From NCBI GenBank assembly GCA_049521915.1, contig JBEKOI010000062.1, forward strand, positions 1-27,689: 27,689 bases of DNA. Direction: 5' to 3'. Position numbers and translations under genes: made by a program. This DNA comes from Bog-756 sp049521915. GTDB taxonomy: Bacteria; Actinomycetota; Acidimicrobiia; Acidimicrobiales; RAAP-2. Numbering within the stretch: position 1 is the first letter of the stretch; every line of letters begins with the position of its first letter. Shown in pieces: positions 15,444 through 23,150 of this stretch. A model generated the notes under the pieces. The model did no database searches. It saw only the letters and a list, made by a program, of their open reading frames with translations, and had not been told where the DNA came from.

Positions 15444-15620
15444 GTGGACTCCGTGCAAGCTTCATCGGATCAGAAGGTCCAAGGAGAAGAGAAGCAGGAA
15501 CTGGTCGGCCCGGGCGCGCCGTCCATGGCGGTGTCCATCGCCGGCATCTCCACGGCGTGTAGCAAGGATGCACTCGTATCGAGCGCCAAGGCAGCTCGGG
15601 AGGCACTCTCGACGGATTGA
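15444..15620 (+). CDS. Small peptide gene, probably leaderless (58 residues)
   Basis: GTG at 15444 coincides with the transcription start predicted from TATACT at 15431-15436. No Shine-Dalgarno precedes it, as expected for a leaderless actinobacterial mRNA. The peptide has a charged N-terminal half rich in Gln, Glu and Lys (about 1-20), a VGPGAPS turn (21-27), then a small-residue-rich half, MAVSIAGISTACS (28-40), with a single Cys at 39 and several Ser/Thr. It ends AREALSTD. A strong intrinsic terminator follows 30 bases after the stop. I recognise no family. The leader/core-like split and the flanking exporters leave a peptide-precursor role open, but no maturation enzyme is nearby, so that is speculation. 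Confidence 0.5.
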   Translation: MDSVQASSDQKVQGEEKQELVGPGAPSMAVSIAGISTACSKDALVSSAKAAREALSTD

Positions 15621-15650
15621 ACAGACACCAACAAGGTCTGGATTCGTCGA

Positions 15651-15690
15651 GGAGTCGCTTCTTAGGAAGCGGCTCCTTTTCGTTTTCCAG
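15651..15690 (+). terminator. Rho-independent terminator
   Basis: GGAGTCGCTTC (15651-15661) pairs with GAAGCGGCTCC (15666-15676) over 11 positions with one G-T pair, around the loop TTAG. The T-rich run TTTTCGTTTT follows. This is the clearest intrinsic terminator in the window and closes the small transcription unit that begins at about 15444. Confidence 0.85.
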
Positions 15691-15893
15691 GTCCGGTCCT
15701 GACCGGCCCGACCGATGTCGAGCCCGTCGCCTCCCGGAGCATCCCCCACCGTCCGGGTCCGATGCCCGGCGCGACACCGGACTATCACCGGCAATTCGAT
15801 TCCCGATTTCAAAACTCACAGGACAGCAGATCTCGCCTGATTCATGGAAATGACTCGGGCAACACCGACGAAATACTCAGAAAGGAGTGCACC

Positions 15894-16079
15894 ATGGGTG
15901 ATGACGAACGTATGACGCGCGCCGACCACGGTGATGGGCTCGACGGCCGGATGGAGCCCGACTGGGCCCGTCGGGCTACGAGTGAGCGGGTGGCCGAGTG
16001 GTCGTCGGACCGGGTCCTCGACCCGGGCGATGCCCACGACAAGGGTGAGCGCTCCCTCTGCGTGGGCGAGGCCGCCTGA
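15894..16079 (+). CDS. Small acidic hypothetical protein (61 residues)
   Basis: The ATG at 15894 is preceded by AAAGGAG with 6-base spacing, an excellent ribosome site, and by an AT-rich stretch (about 15780-15885) that could hold its promoter. The product is hydrophilic and rich in Asp, Arg, Glu and Gly, with MEPDWARRATSERVAEW (20-36) as a likely helix and a single Cys near the end. No domain is recognised. It converges on the ABC exporter gene, whose stop lies 51 bases away. The ribosome site makes translation likely; function is unknown. Confidence 0.6.
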   Translation: MGDDERMTRADHGDGLDGRMEPDWARRATSERVAEWSSDRVLDPGDAHDKGERSLCVGEAA

Positions 16080-16115
16080 CCCCCATCGAAGCCGTCTCAC
16101 CGGGCCGGCGCTCGT

Positions 16116-16130
16116 CAGATCTCCGATCTG
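16116..16130. terminator. Short hairpin between convergent genes
   Basis: CAGATC-TCC-GATCTG forms a 6-base perfect stem immediately beyond the ABC exporter stop and after the 61-residue gene. There is no T-run, so a bidirectional terminator is only a weak suggestion. Confidence 0.3.
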
Positions 16131-18041
16131 TCAGCCGCGTTCGACCGGTTCCTGGCGCTTGAACTGGATGCGGTAGAGCTCGGCATACAGGCCACCGGCC
16201 CCGATGAGCTCGTCGTGGCGACCGCGTTCCACGATCCGTCCGTGGTCGAGGACCAGGATCATGTCCGCCTCCCGAACCGTGGACAGCCGATGGGCGATGA
16301 CCAACGAGGTGCGGCCCAGGAGCGCGGTGGCGAGGGCCTTCTGCACGGCGGCCTCGGACTCGGAGTCCAGGTGGGCTGTGGCTTCGTCCAACACGACGAT
16401 CTCGGGTGCCTTCAGCAGGATCCGGGCGAGGGCCAGGCGCTGCTTCTCGCCGCCCGACAGCCGGTAGCCGCGGTCGCCGACCACCGTGTCCATCCCCTCA
16501 GGGAGTGAGGCGACCATGGTGCCGATCTGGGCGCCGGCCAGCGCCGCCTCGAGCTCGCCGGGTGTGGCATCGGGCTTGGCAAAGAGCAGGTTCTCGCGGA
16601 TCGTCTCGTGGAAGAGATGGGCGTCCTGGGTGACCACCCCGATGGTGTCGGTCAACGACGAGAAGGTGGTGTCCCTCACGTCCATCCCGTTGATGGAGAT
16701 GGTTCCCGAGGTGGTGTCGTAGAGGCGGGGGAGGAGCTGGCTGATGGTGGTCTTCCCCGCGCCCGACGGACCCACCAGTGCCACCAGCTGGCCCGGCTCG
16801 GCGACGAAGCTGACGTCGAAGAGCACCTGGGAGGAGACGCTCGGGTCGAGCACGGCCACCGACTCGAGCGAGGCCAGGGACACCTCTTCGGCGGTGGGGT
16901 AACGGAAGTCGACGTGGCTGAACTCGAAGCGGGCGGGGCCCGGCGGGATCGGCCGGGCGTCGGGCTTCTCGGCGATCATCGGAGGCAGGTCGAGGACCTC
17001 GAAGACCCGGTCGAAAGAGACCAGCGCAGTCATCACGTCGATCTGCACGTTGGACAGCGCGGTGAGGGGGCCGTAGAGGCGGATCAGGTACGAGGCCAGC
17101 GCGACGACCGTACCCACCGAGAGCGCGCCGTCGACGGCCTGGACGCCGCCCCAGCCGTAGACCAGTGCCGTGGCCAGCGCCGCGGTCAACGATAGGGAGG
17201 CAATGAAGAAGCGGGCGTACATGGCCTGGGTGACCCCGATGTCGCGGACCCGGCCGGCCTTCTTCTCGAAGGTGTCCCGCTCCTCCTTGGGTCGCCCGAA
17301 CAGCTTGACCAGGAGCGCGCCGGACACGTTGAAGCGCTCGTTCATGGTGTTGTTCATCTGGGCGTTGAGGGCGTAGGACTCGCGGGTGATGACCGAGAGC
17401 CGCCGACCGACCCGCTTCGCCGGGAAGACGAAGATGGGCAGGATGATGAGGCTGGCCACGGTGATCTGCCAGGACAGGAGGAACATGACGATGAGCACCA
17501 GGATGACGCTGATCAGGTTCGACACTACCGACGAGAGGGTGTCGGAGAATGCCTGTTGGGCGCCGATCACATCGTTGTTGAGCCGGCTGATCAGGGCGCC
17601 GGTCTGGGTGCGGGTGAAGAAGGCGAGGGGCATCCGTTGGATGTGCTCGAAGACCTTCGAGCGCATGTCGAAGATGAGCCCTTCGCCGACCTTGGCCGAG
17701 ACCCAGCGGATGACGATGGTCAGGCCGGTGTCCACGATGGCGACCACCGCGGCGGTCAGCGACAAGACGATGATCAGGTGCTTGTTGTGCTGCTCGATAC
17801 CGTTGTTGATGATCGACCGGAACAGGAGCGGATTGATGATCCCGACCACCGCGTCGATGGTCACCAGCACGAGGAACCCGATGAGGATCCTGCGGTAGGG
17901 CCGGGCGAACGTGAACATGCGCCGGGTGGTGCCCTTGGTCACGTGCTGCTGGGTGACCGAGTCATCGCGTCGCATGGAACGCATGACCCCGCCGAATTGG
18001 CCGCCACCGCCCATCCCGTGGCCGCCCATGCCCATGCTCAT
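16131..18041 (-). CDS. ABC exporter, fused transmembrane and ATPase domains (MsbA-like half transporter)
   Basis: The 636-residue product begins with a Gly/Met/His-rich tail (1-20). A six-helix type IV exporter domain (about 50-340) follows. The nucleotide-binding domain (about 370-630) has Walker A GPSGAGKTT (424-432), the Q-loop near TQDAHLF (471-477), signature LSGGEKQR (528-535), Walker B IVVLDEATA (548-556) and the switch His in IAHRLST (H584). It would work as a homodimer, or with a partner, to export lipids, peptides or drugs. All ATPase residues look intact. An insert (about 384-403) lies early in the ATPase domain. GGAG 7 bases before the ATG at 18041 fixes the start. It is 100 bases downstream of the DapB-like gene on the same strand, and no partner half-transporter is adjacent. 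Confidence 0.92.
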   Translation of the reverse strand: MSMGMGGHGMGGGGQFGGVMRSMRRDDSVTQQHVTKGTTRRMFTFARPYRRILIGFLVLVTIDAVVGIINPLLFRSIINNGIEQHNKHLIIVLSLTAAVVAIVDTGLTIVIRWVSAKVGEGLIFDMRSKVFEHIQRMPLAFFTRTQTGALISRLNNDVIGAQQAFSDTLSSVVSNLISVILVLIVMFLLSWQITVASLIILPIFVFPAKRVGRRLSVITRESYALNAQMNNTMNERFNVSGALLVKLFGRPKEERDTFEKKAGRVRDIGVTQAMYARFFIASLSLTAALATALVYGWGGVQAVDGALSVGTVVALASYLIRLYGPLTALSNVQIDVMTALVSFDRVFEVLDLPPMIAEKPDARPIPPGPARFEFSHVDFRYPTAEEVSLASLESVAVLDPSVSSQVLFDVSFVAEPGQLVALVGPSGAGKTTISQLLPRLYDTTSGTISINGMDVRDTTFSSLTDTIGVVTQDAHLFHETIRENLLFAKPDATPGELEAALAGAQIGTMVASLPEGMDTVVGDRGYRLSGGEKQRLALARILLKAPEIVVLDEATAHLDSESEAAVQKALATALLGRTSLVIAHRLSTVREADMILVLDHGRIVERGRHDELIGAGGLYAELYRIQFKRQEPVERG

Positions 18042-18141
18042 ACGCGTGCTCCGAAGGTGGGCTTCATGCCTCGGACCCTACTGTTCGATCGGCCCCGGCC
18101 ATCCGTGACTCTGCCGGCCGGCAGGTCGGCGGGGCGACTTC

Positions 18142-19215
18142 TCAGCGCACGAGGCCGCGGCCGTAGATCGGGGGGAGGTCCAAGGCGGTGAGGAGACCGG
18201 GGGCACCTTCGACCACATCGGGGATGGCGTTCACCAGCCGCATCGCGGTGGCCTTGAGCCCGGCGGTGTTGTGGTCGCCGTCGCTGCCCAGCAGTTGCAG
18301 GTCGAGGGTGTAGTTCGGCTCGCCGGAGATGGTCACCCGGTAGCAACCGTGGCCCGCCGGCTGCGGCCATGCCGCCCCCAGGTCGTCCTGCAAGCGCGTC
18401 ACATGCTCGAGCACGATGACCGCCCGCCCCGCCCGCATGCCCCGCACCTCGAAGTGCAGTGCGGCTGCGGTCCCCTTCTCGATGGTCCCCGAGTCGACCT
18501 CGAAGGTCTCGGTGGCCGGTTCCCGCTCGTACCACTCCTCGACGGAATCCAGCTCGACCTCCAGGCCTGCGGCCAGCTGCCGGACGACGCTTCCCCAGGC
18601 CATGGTCAACACGCCGGGCTGCAGGATCATGGGCACGTCGTCGATGGGCCGACCGAATCCCATGATGTCGAAGATGACCATGGGCTGGTCGTACGTGGCG
18701 TAGTTGAGGATCTCGGCCACCCGGACCTCGTCGATCCGCTCACTCACCCCGCTCAGCACCAGGGGGAGGGCGTCATTGGCGAAGCCGGGGTCCACGCCGT
18801 TGACGAAGAGGGAGACGCCACCTTCGATGCCGGCCTCTCGTACCGGGTCGATCATCGAGTCGTCAACGACGCCGTAGGGGTACTGGAGGAAGACCGGCCC
18901 ACTCGACACCACATTGACCCCGGCCCGGAGGATCCGCTCTATGTCGGCGATCGCCTCCATCAGCCGGTTGTCGGCCATGGCGGTGTGGACGACCACATCG
19001 GGTTCGAGGGCGAGCAGGGCGTCGACGTCGTTGGTGGCGGTCACCTCGAGCGTGCGGCCCAGTCCGGCCAGGGTTCCTGCATCCTTGCCCACCTTGTCCG
19101 GATTGGACACCCACAGCCCGACCAGCTCGAGGTCGGGTCGGGCGTCGATGCCGGCGATGACGTGGACGCCGACATTGCCGGTGCTCCAGGCGACGACTCG
19201 ATAGGTCTTGGTCAT
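18142..19215 (-). CDS. DapB-like NAD(P)-dependent oxidoreductase
   Basis: The 357-residue product has an N-terminal Rossmann segment, YRVVAWSTGNVGVHVIAGI (5-23), in which TGNVG takes the place of the usual G-x-G-x2-G. It then has LELVGLWVSNPDKVGKDAG (29-47) and VVHTAMADN, followed by a central domain with GGVSLFVNGVDPGFANDALP. This is the pattern of the dihydrodipicolinate-reductase-like proteins found widely in mycobacteria and related actinobacteria (also 2,4-diaminopentanoate dehydrogenase-like). It is not the lysine-pathway DapB, which is about 245-270 residues. The substrate is unknown. The gene is 32 bases downstream of an SDR on the same strand and likely in one operon with it and the PPOX gene. 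Confidence 0.8.
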   Translation of the reverse strand: MTKTYRVVAWSTGNVGVHVIAGIDARPDLELVGLWVSNPDKVGKDAGTLAGLGRTLEVTATNDVDALLALEPDVVVHTAMADNRLMEAIADIERILRAGVNVVSSGPVFLQYPYGVVDDSMIDPVREAGIEGGVSLFVNGVDPGFANDALPLVLSGVSERIDEVRVAEILNYATYDQPMVIFDIMGFGRPIDDVPMILQPGVLTMAWGSVVRQLAAGLEVELDSVEEWYEREPATETFEVDSGTIEKGTAAALHFEVRGMRAGRAVIVLEHVTRLQDDLGAAWPQPAGHGCYRVTISGEPNYTLDLQLLGSDGDHNTAGLKATAMRLVNAIPDVVEGAPGLLTALDLPPIYGRGLVR

Positions 19216-19247
19216 GAGCTGCTCCTCGGTCGGGGATGTTTGCCGGT

Positions 19248-20036
19248 TCAGACGTCGGGAAGGCCCATGTCGAGGTTGGGGGACTCGATCCCTCCGTCCA
19301 CCTCCAGGATCTTTCCGGTGATGTACGAGCCGGCCTCGGAGGCCAGGTAGACGACCGCGGCTGCGATGTCCTCGGGGTCGCCGATGCGGCCCAAGGGGGT
19401 GCCGGCCTCCAGGGCGACCCGCAACTCGTCGGTCTGCATCACGATGTCGAGCGCCGATGTTGCCACCGAGCCCACGGCAATGGCATTGACCCTGATCCGC
19501 GGGGACAGATCGGCGGCGGCCAGCCGGGTGTAGTGGGCCAACGCCCCCTTCGCCGTCCCGTAGGCCACGTAACCCCGCCCCGATAGGCGCCCCATGGCCG
19601 ACGAGATGTTCACCACCGAGCCGCCGCCTCCCTCGAGCATGAGCGGAACGGCCGGTCGGAGCAGGGCGTGGGCGGTCGACACGTTGAAATGGAACGCCTG
19701 CTCGAGCCGGCCCGGGGAGGTGTCCATGAACGGCCGGGGCATGGCCCCGCCGACGTTGTTGACCACCAGGTCCAGGCGGCCGAACGCCTCCCGGGCCTGG
19801 TCGACCAGGGCGGCCACGGCGTCGAGATCGCTGAGGTCGGCAGGCACGGCCACCGCCCGCCGGCCGGCAGCCTCGATCTGTGCGGCCACCTCGGCCAGCT
19901 GCTCGGCGGTCCGGGCCGAGATCAGCACGTCGGCACCGGCCTGGGCCAGGCCGATGGCCGTGGCCGCGCCGATTCCCCTGCCGGCCCCGGTGACCACGGC
20001 CACCTTGTCGGTCAACTGGAAGCGATCGAGAATCAT
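19248..20036 (-). CDS. Short-chain dehydrogenase/reductase (FabG-like)
   Basis: The product is 262 residues. Cofactor motif TGAGRGIG (16-23), D67 in ADLSD, then NNVGG (93-97) where NNAG is usual, the catalytic Ser in NISSAMG (S145/S146) and Y159-x3-K163 (YGTAK) are all present. The C-terminus ITGKILEVDGGIESP is typical of FabG-like or 3-hydroxyacyl/steroid SDRs. ATG 20036 follows GGGGGG with good spacing. It sits between the PPOX-family and DapB-like genes, so the three may serve one catabolic or redox pathway, but the substrate cannot be told from sequence. Confidence 0.9.
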   Translation of the reverse strand: MILDRFQLTDKVAVVTGAGRGIGAATAIGLAQAGADVLISARTAEQLAEVAAQIEAAGRRAVAVPADLSDLDAVAALVDQAREAFGRLDLVVNNVGGAMPRPFMDTSPGRLEQAFHFNVSTAHALLRPAVPLMLEGGGGSVVNISSAMGRLSGRGYVAYGTAKGALAHYTRLAAADLSPRIRVNAIAVGSVATSALDIVMQTDELRVALEAGTPLGRIGDPEDIAAAVVYLASEAGSYITGKILEVDGGIESPNLDMGLPDV

Positions 20037-20103
20037 CTGCAGGTCCCCCCTTGTCTGGGCGACAGTGCTACCAGCCCGGAGAGCACGGCGCCACGTGGCC
20101 CGG

Positions 20104-20613
20104 TCAGGCCGGACGGGATGAGGGGAGTCCCAGTTTGCGGTGGTCCCACGACACCGTCCGCTCCACGTTGACCTTGGCCACGATCCGCTTGTTGAGCATG
20201 GTCTCGACGAAGGGGCGCAACTCCTCGGTGTAGGCCCCGTAGTACCGCTCGAAGAGATTGACTCCCAGCTCGAACATCTTGTCGGGTTCGTCGATGATCT
20301 CGGCCCGCCCCACCAACTCCACACCGCGCAATTCCTCGTAGTAGTCGCCGTCCTCGAACATGCAGGTGATCCTCGGATCGCGCCCGAGGTTGACAGCCTT
20401 TTGCGCCTTGGCCTTCGTCTCGATGGCGATCGACCCGTCGACGAACCCGTACCACATGGCCACCGCGTGTATGGATCCGTCGTGGTTGAGCGTGCACATC
20501 GTCATCGGTCGCCGCTCGTGAAGGAAGGCGTCGACCTCCGCGGGCGACATCCTGATGATGTCGCGCTGCTTGACACCATGCCCCATCTGCTGGGGACTCT
20601 GCTGCTCACTCAT
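20104..20613 (-). CDS. Pyridoxamine 5'-phosphate oxidase-like (PPOX) family protein
   Basis: The product is 169 residues. The split-barrel pattern is visible: MSPAEVDAFLHERRPMTMCTLNHDGSIHAVAMWYGF (22-57), then SIAIETKAKAQKAVNLGRDPRITCMFE (61-87), in which the T-x-KAxNL-x3-P portion contacts flavin or F420 in the family. Actinobacterial members use FMN or F420 to reduce or oxidise small molecules. The start ATG at 20613 has GGGGAGG 5 bases upstream. It is the first gene of a likely operon with the SDR and DapB-like genes and is divergent from the phosphatase gene. The choice between FMN and F420 cannot be made here. Confidence 0.82.
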   Translation of the reverse strand: MSEQQSPQQMGHGVKQRDIIRMSPAEVDAFLHERRPMTMCTLNHDGSIHAVAMWYGFVDGSIAIETKAKAQKAVNLGRDPRITCMFEDGDYYEELRGVELVGRAEIIDEPDKMFELGVNLFERYYGAYTEELRPFVETMLNKRIVAKVNVERTVSWDHRKLGLPSSRPA

Positions 20614-20697
20614 CCGTTCCTCCCCGGAGCGGTCGTTCGGACCGCACCTCTCGGGGCAGGTTATCGGGGTGACCCCGGGTCAGTGCAGAATGAGTCG

Positions 20698-21222
20698 GTG
20701 CCCGACCCAATCGAAGTCTGCTTCGTCTGCACCGGCAACATCTGCCGATCGCCGATGGGCGCCGTGGTGCTGGTCGAGCTGGCCGCCGCCGCCCGGTTGC
20801 CCGACGGCTCCTCCCTCGGTGAGCACCTCGTCGTGTCCAGCGCCGGTACCAGCGGCTGGCACGCCGGTGAGCCGATGGACCCGCGGGCCCGATCAGCGCT
20901 CGAACGCCGTGGCTACCGCGACCCGGGGCATCGGGCGCAGGCCTTCGACTCGACGCGGTTCGGCACCACCGACCTGGTGGTGTGCATGGATCGTGGCCAT
21001 CAACAGACCCTGCTGGGCCTGGCTCGGAAGAACGCCGGCGACGACCGCTTCGACGGACGTCTGGTCATGTTGCGGGGGTTCGACCCCCGGGCCGGGGGGG
21101 CGGTCGACGTCCCTGACCCGTACTACGGCGATGACGTCGATTTCGAGACCTGCCTCGACATGGTGGAGTGGGGCTGCCGGGGCCTCGTGGAGGATCTGGT
21201 CGGCCGCCTGGCTGTCCGGTGA
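20698..21222 (+). CDS. ptpA: Low-molecular-weight protein tyrosine phosphatase, PtpA-like
   Basis: The 174-residue product begins with the P-loop VCTGNICRSP (10-19), with nucleophile C11 and R17. It then has VVSSAGTSGWHAGEP (45-59), VVCMDRGHQQTL (94-105) and MLRGFDPRAG, and ends with the general-acid loop DVPDPYYGDD (137-146; D140). Order and spacing match the mycobacterial PtpA type, which dephosphorylates phosphotyrosine proteins. All catalytic residues are present. GTG 20698 is chosen because it places the P-loop at the usual distance; GTG 20683 is an in-frame alternative and neither has a strong ribosome site. No tyrosine kinase gene is in the window. It is divergent from the PPOX gene. 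Confidence 0.9.
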   Translation: MPDPIEVCFVCTGNICRSPMGAVVLVELAAAARLPDGSSLGEHLVVSSAGTSGWHAGEPMDPRARSALERRGYRDPGHRAQAFDSTRFGTTDLVVCMDRGHQQTLLGLARKNAGDDRFDGRLVMLRGFDPRAGGAVDVPDPYYGDDVDFETCLDMVEWGCRGLVEDLVGRLAVR

Positions 21223-21277
21223 CGCCGGCCCGGTGGCGCCGGCCCGGTCCCGGTGGCGCGGGCCGGGTGGCGCGGGC

Positions 21278-21296
21278 CCGGTCACGGGGTGACCGG
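21278..21296 (+). terminator. Hairpin after the phosphatase gene
   Basis: CCGGTCAC-GGG-GTGACCGG is a perfect 8-base stem with a 3-base loop, 56 bases after the ptpA-like stop. It lacks a T-run; a terminator role is plausible but unproven. Confidence 0.4.
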
Positions 21297-21325
21297 TGAC
21301 AAGGTCGAGTTGCCAGAATTGCTCG

Positions 21326-21382
21326 AATTATCGGCTGCAGGCGATAGGGACCTTCTCCAGCTAACGGCTGCAGGCGATAATT
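21326..21382. repeat. Paired palindrome-like repeat with inverted ends
   Basis: CGGCTGCAGGCGATA occurs twice in direct orientation (21332-21346 and 21365-21379), 33 bases apart. Each copy centres on CTGCAG and is itself nearly palindromic (TATCG.CTGCAG.CGATA). The whole unit is bounded by AATTATCG (21326-21333) and its inverse CGATAATT (21375-21382). It lies in AT-richer DNA between two convergent genes. Possible roles are paired operator, processing or termination structure, or a repetitive element. Confidence 0.7.
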
Positions 21383-21522
21383 AGGCCAATTCCGGAAATG
21401 CGACCAACCACGCTGGTCGGGCTCCGCACCGCTCGCCCGCTCCGCCCGCCCGGCCCCGCCCCGCCCGCGCCCGACCGTTCCGCTCCGGCCCCATCGCCCA
21501 GCTCGACGCCGAGGGCCACCGC

Positions 21523-23100
21523 TCAGGCGAACGAGACGAACGAATCCTGCTCGAAGGTGCGCATCCGCTCGAAGGCGTCGCGGAGCTCGGAGCGGCGGGA
21601 TCGGTCGTTGGCCAGGTTGACCAGTTCGTCCGGATCGGAGTCGTGGTCGTACCACTCGTGGTCATTGTCATCGAAGGCGCAGTCGACGTCGAAGAGCTTG
21701 TGGCCGGCAGGCTTGCCCCACAGTCCGGTCGAGGGCTTGCCGCCGCCGACCCCGTAGTAGCGGGCGTACTTGGTATGGCCGTCGTAGAACCCGCGCAGGG
21801 CGTAGCGCACCTTGTTGAGCTCGGTGGTCTGGGCCGAGTCCTGGGCGAACAGGATGTGGTCCCGCACCGAAGCCGCAGGATCGGCCAGTACCGGGGACAG
21901 GTCGACCCCCTGCACCGTGGACGCCGCCGCGTCACCGACCCCGGCCAGCGAGCAGATGGTGGCGGCCAGGTCCACGTGGCTGCCCAACGCCGATGTGACC
22001 GAGCCCGGCCTCGTCATCCCCGGGACCTTCACGTAGAGGGGGACCCGCATGATCTCGTCGTAGACGAAGGGGCCTTTGGAACGGAGGCCGTGCGAGCCGC
22101 ACATGTCGCCGTGATCGGACGTGAAGATGATGATGGTGTCGTCCCACGCCCCTGAGGCCTCGAGGGCGGAGAGCACGGTCCCCGTGCTGCGATCGGCCAG
22201 CTGTTGGAGGTGGACGTAGTAGTCGAGGTGGCGCAGCCACGCACGTTTGTCCTCCGGGTCGATGTATCCCCAGAGCCCGTGTTGCTGGTCCCACCGCCAC
22301 TGCCGATGGGCCTCGGGTTTGGTGTGGAGGTCGTCGTCGAAGTTTGCCGGCAGCCGGTCGACCACCTCCGGGTAGGACTCGGAGAACACGGGGAGCGGGT
22401 CATCGTCCTTCCAGGCGGCGGACTCGAGCACCGAGCGGATGGCGGCCACGTCGTCGGGGTGGCGTTCCCGGTAGCCGGGCTGGTCCACGGGAAACCACAT
22501 CACGTCGTGGGGGTTGACCAGGGCCACGGTGAGGAACCAGGGATCGGTCCGCCCGGAGCCGGCCTCCCCGGAGCCGGCTTCCGCGGAACCGGCTTCCGCG
22601 GAACCGGTTCCCCCGGCCGGCTTGGCGTTCTTCTCGAGCCAGCGGGCGGCGTTGGCGGCGATGATCGGGTCGAAGTGCACCCCGGTCCCCGCCCATCCCA
22701 TGAAGTGGCGGTCGTTGCCGTCCCAGTCGGCGAAGCCATAGGCCTCCATGTCCGGCGTGGGTGAGTGGGACAGATGCCACTTTCCGATGTACGACGAGCG
22801 GTAGCCGGCGCCACCGAGGAGCGAGCCGAGGGTCGGCGTGGAGATGGGCAGCTCGTCGTGCTCGGGCATGATCACGTTGTCCAGCACCCCGTGGCCCTCG
22901 AGGTAGCGGCCCGTGAACAAGCTGGCCCGGCTCGGGGAGCAGGGGGAGGAGTGGGTGAAGTAGTCGGTGAACTCGAGCCCTTCGGCCCTGAGGCGGTCAC
23001 GCCACGGGAGTGAGACACCCGGCGGGAGCCACGACCGTTGCCGTTCCTGATCGGAGACGATGAGGAGGATGTTGGGGCGCCTGGTTGTCGACTCGGCCAT
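21523..23100 (-). CDS. Type I sulfatase (arylsulfatase/choline-sulfatase-like)
   Basis: The 525-residue product begins RRPNILLIVSDQER (7-20) with metal ligand D17. The formylglycine signature is CSPSRASLFTGR (54-65), where C54 would be converted by a maturase. It continues with YIGKWHL (K107, H109), TSDHGDM (D329, H330) and K342 in RSKGPF. All ligands expected for hydrolysis of sulfate esters are present. No signal peptide is seen, so it is probably cytoplasmic. Residues about 162-183 are a Gly/Ser/Glu/Ala repeat linker built from a 15-base tandem repeat. ATG 23100 is preferred over GTG 23109 because MAESTTRRPN leads directly into the domain; no ribosome site decides between them. It is divergent from the DUF35-Ltp operon. 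The substrate is unknown; steroid or aryl sulfates are possible. Confidence 0.92.
   Translation of the reverse strand: MAESTTRRPNILLIVSDQERQRSWLPPGVSLPWRDRLRAEGLEFTDYFTHSSPCSPSRASLFTGRYLEGHGVLDNVIMPEHDELPISTPTLGSLLGGAGYRSSYIGKWHLSHSPTPDMEAYGFADWDGNDRHFMGWAGTGVHFDPIIAANAARWLEKNAKPAGGTGSAEAGSAEAGSGEAGSGRTDPWFLTVALVNPHDVMWFPVDQPGYRERHPDDVAAIRSVLESAAWKDDDPLPVFSESYPEVVDRLPANFDDDLHTKPEAHRQWRWDQQHGLWGYIDPEDKRAWLRHLDYYVHLQQLADRSTGTVLSALEASGAWDDTIIIFTSDHGDMCGSHGLRSKGPFVYDEIMRVPLYVKVPGMTRPGSVTSALGSHVDLAATICSLAGVGDAAASTVQGVDLSPVLADPAASVRDHILFAQDSAQTTELNKVRYALRGFYDGHTKYARYYGVGGGKPSTGLWGKPAGHKLFDVDCAFDDNDHEWYDHDSDPDELVNLANDRSRRSELRDAFERMRTFEQDSFVSFA
22552..22611. repeat. 15-base tandem repeat in the sulfatase gene, four copies
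   Basis: Four consecutive 15-base units (starting at 22552, 22567, 22582 and 22597), such as CCCGGAGCCGGCTTC and CGCGGAACCGGCTTC, encode Gly/Ser/Glu/Ala pentapeptides. Being a multiple of three, the array keeps the frame. It expands a surface loop between LEKNAKPAG and TDPWFLTVAL. Confidence 0.9.
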
Positions 23101-23150
23101 GGGTGCCACGGTAGCGCCGCAGGTGCCGCCCGAACCCCGGAGCGGGACTG

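Larger units (their letters stand above)
21223..21522. other. Intergenic region between convergent ptpA-like and sulfatase genes
   Basis: This 300-base gap contains GC-rich partial repeats of CCGGTGGCGC type (21230-21275), an 8-base-stem hairpin (21278-21296), and the AT-richer repeat pair (21326-21382). About 120 bases of very C-rich sequence follow before the sulfatase stop. I see no gene in it. Confidence 0.5.

Noticed and set aside
15444..15620. Confident RiPP precursor call
   Set aside because: The leader/core look and exporters nearby are suggestive, but there is no maturation enzyme in the window and no known leader motif.
18142..19215. DapB of lysine biosynthesis
   Set aside because: At 357 residues it is about 100 longer than DapB and has the layout of the mycobacterial DapB-like oxidoreductases.
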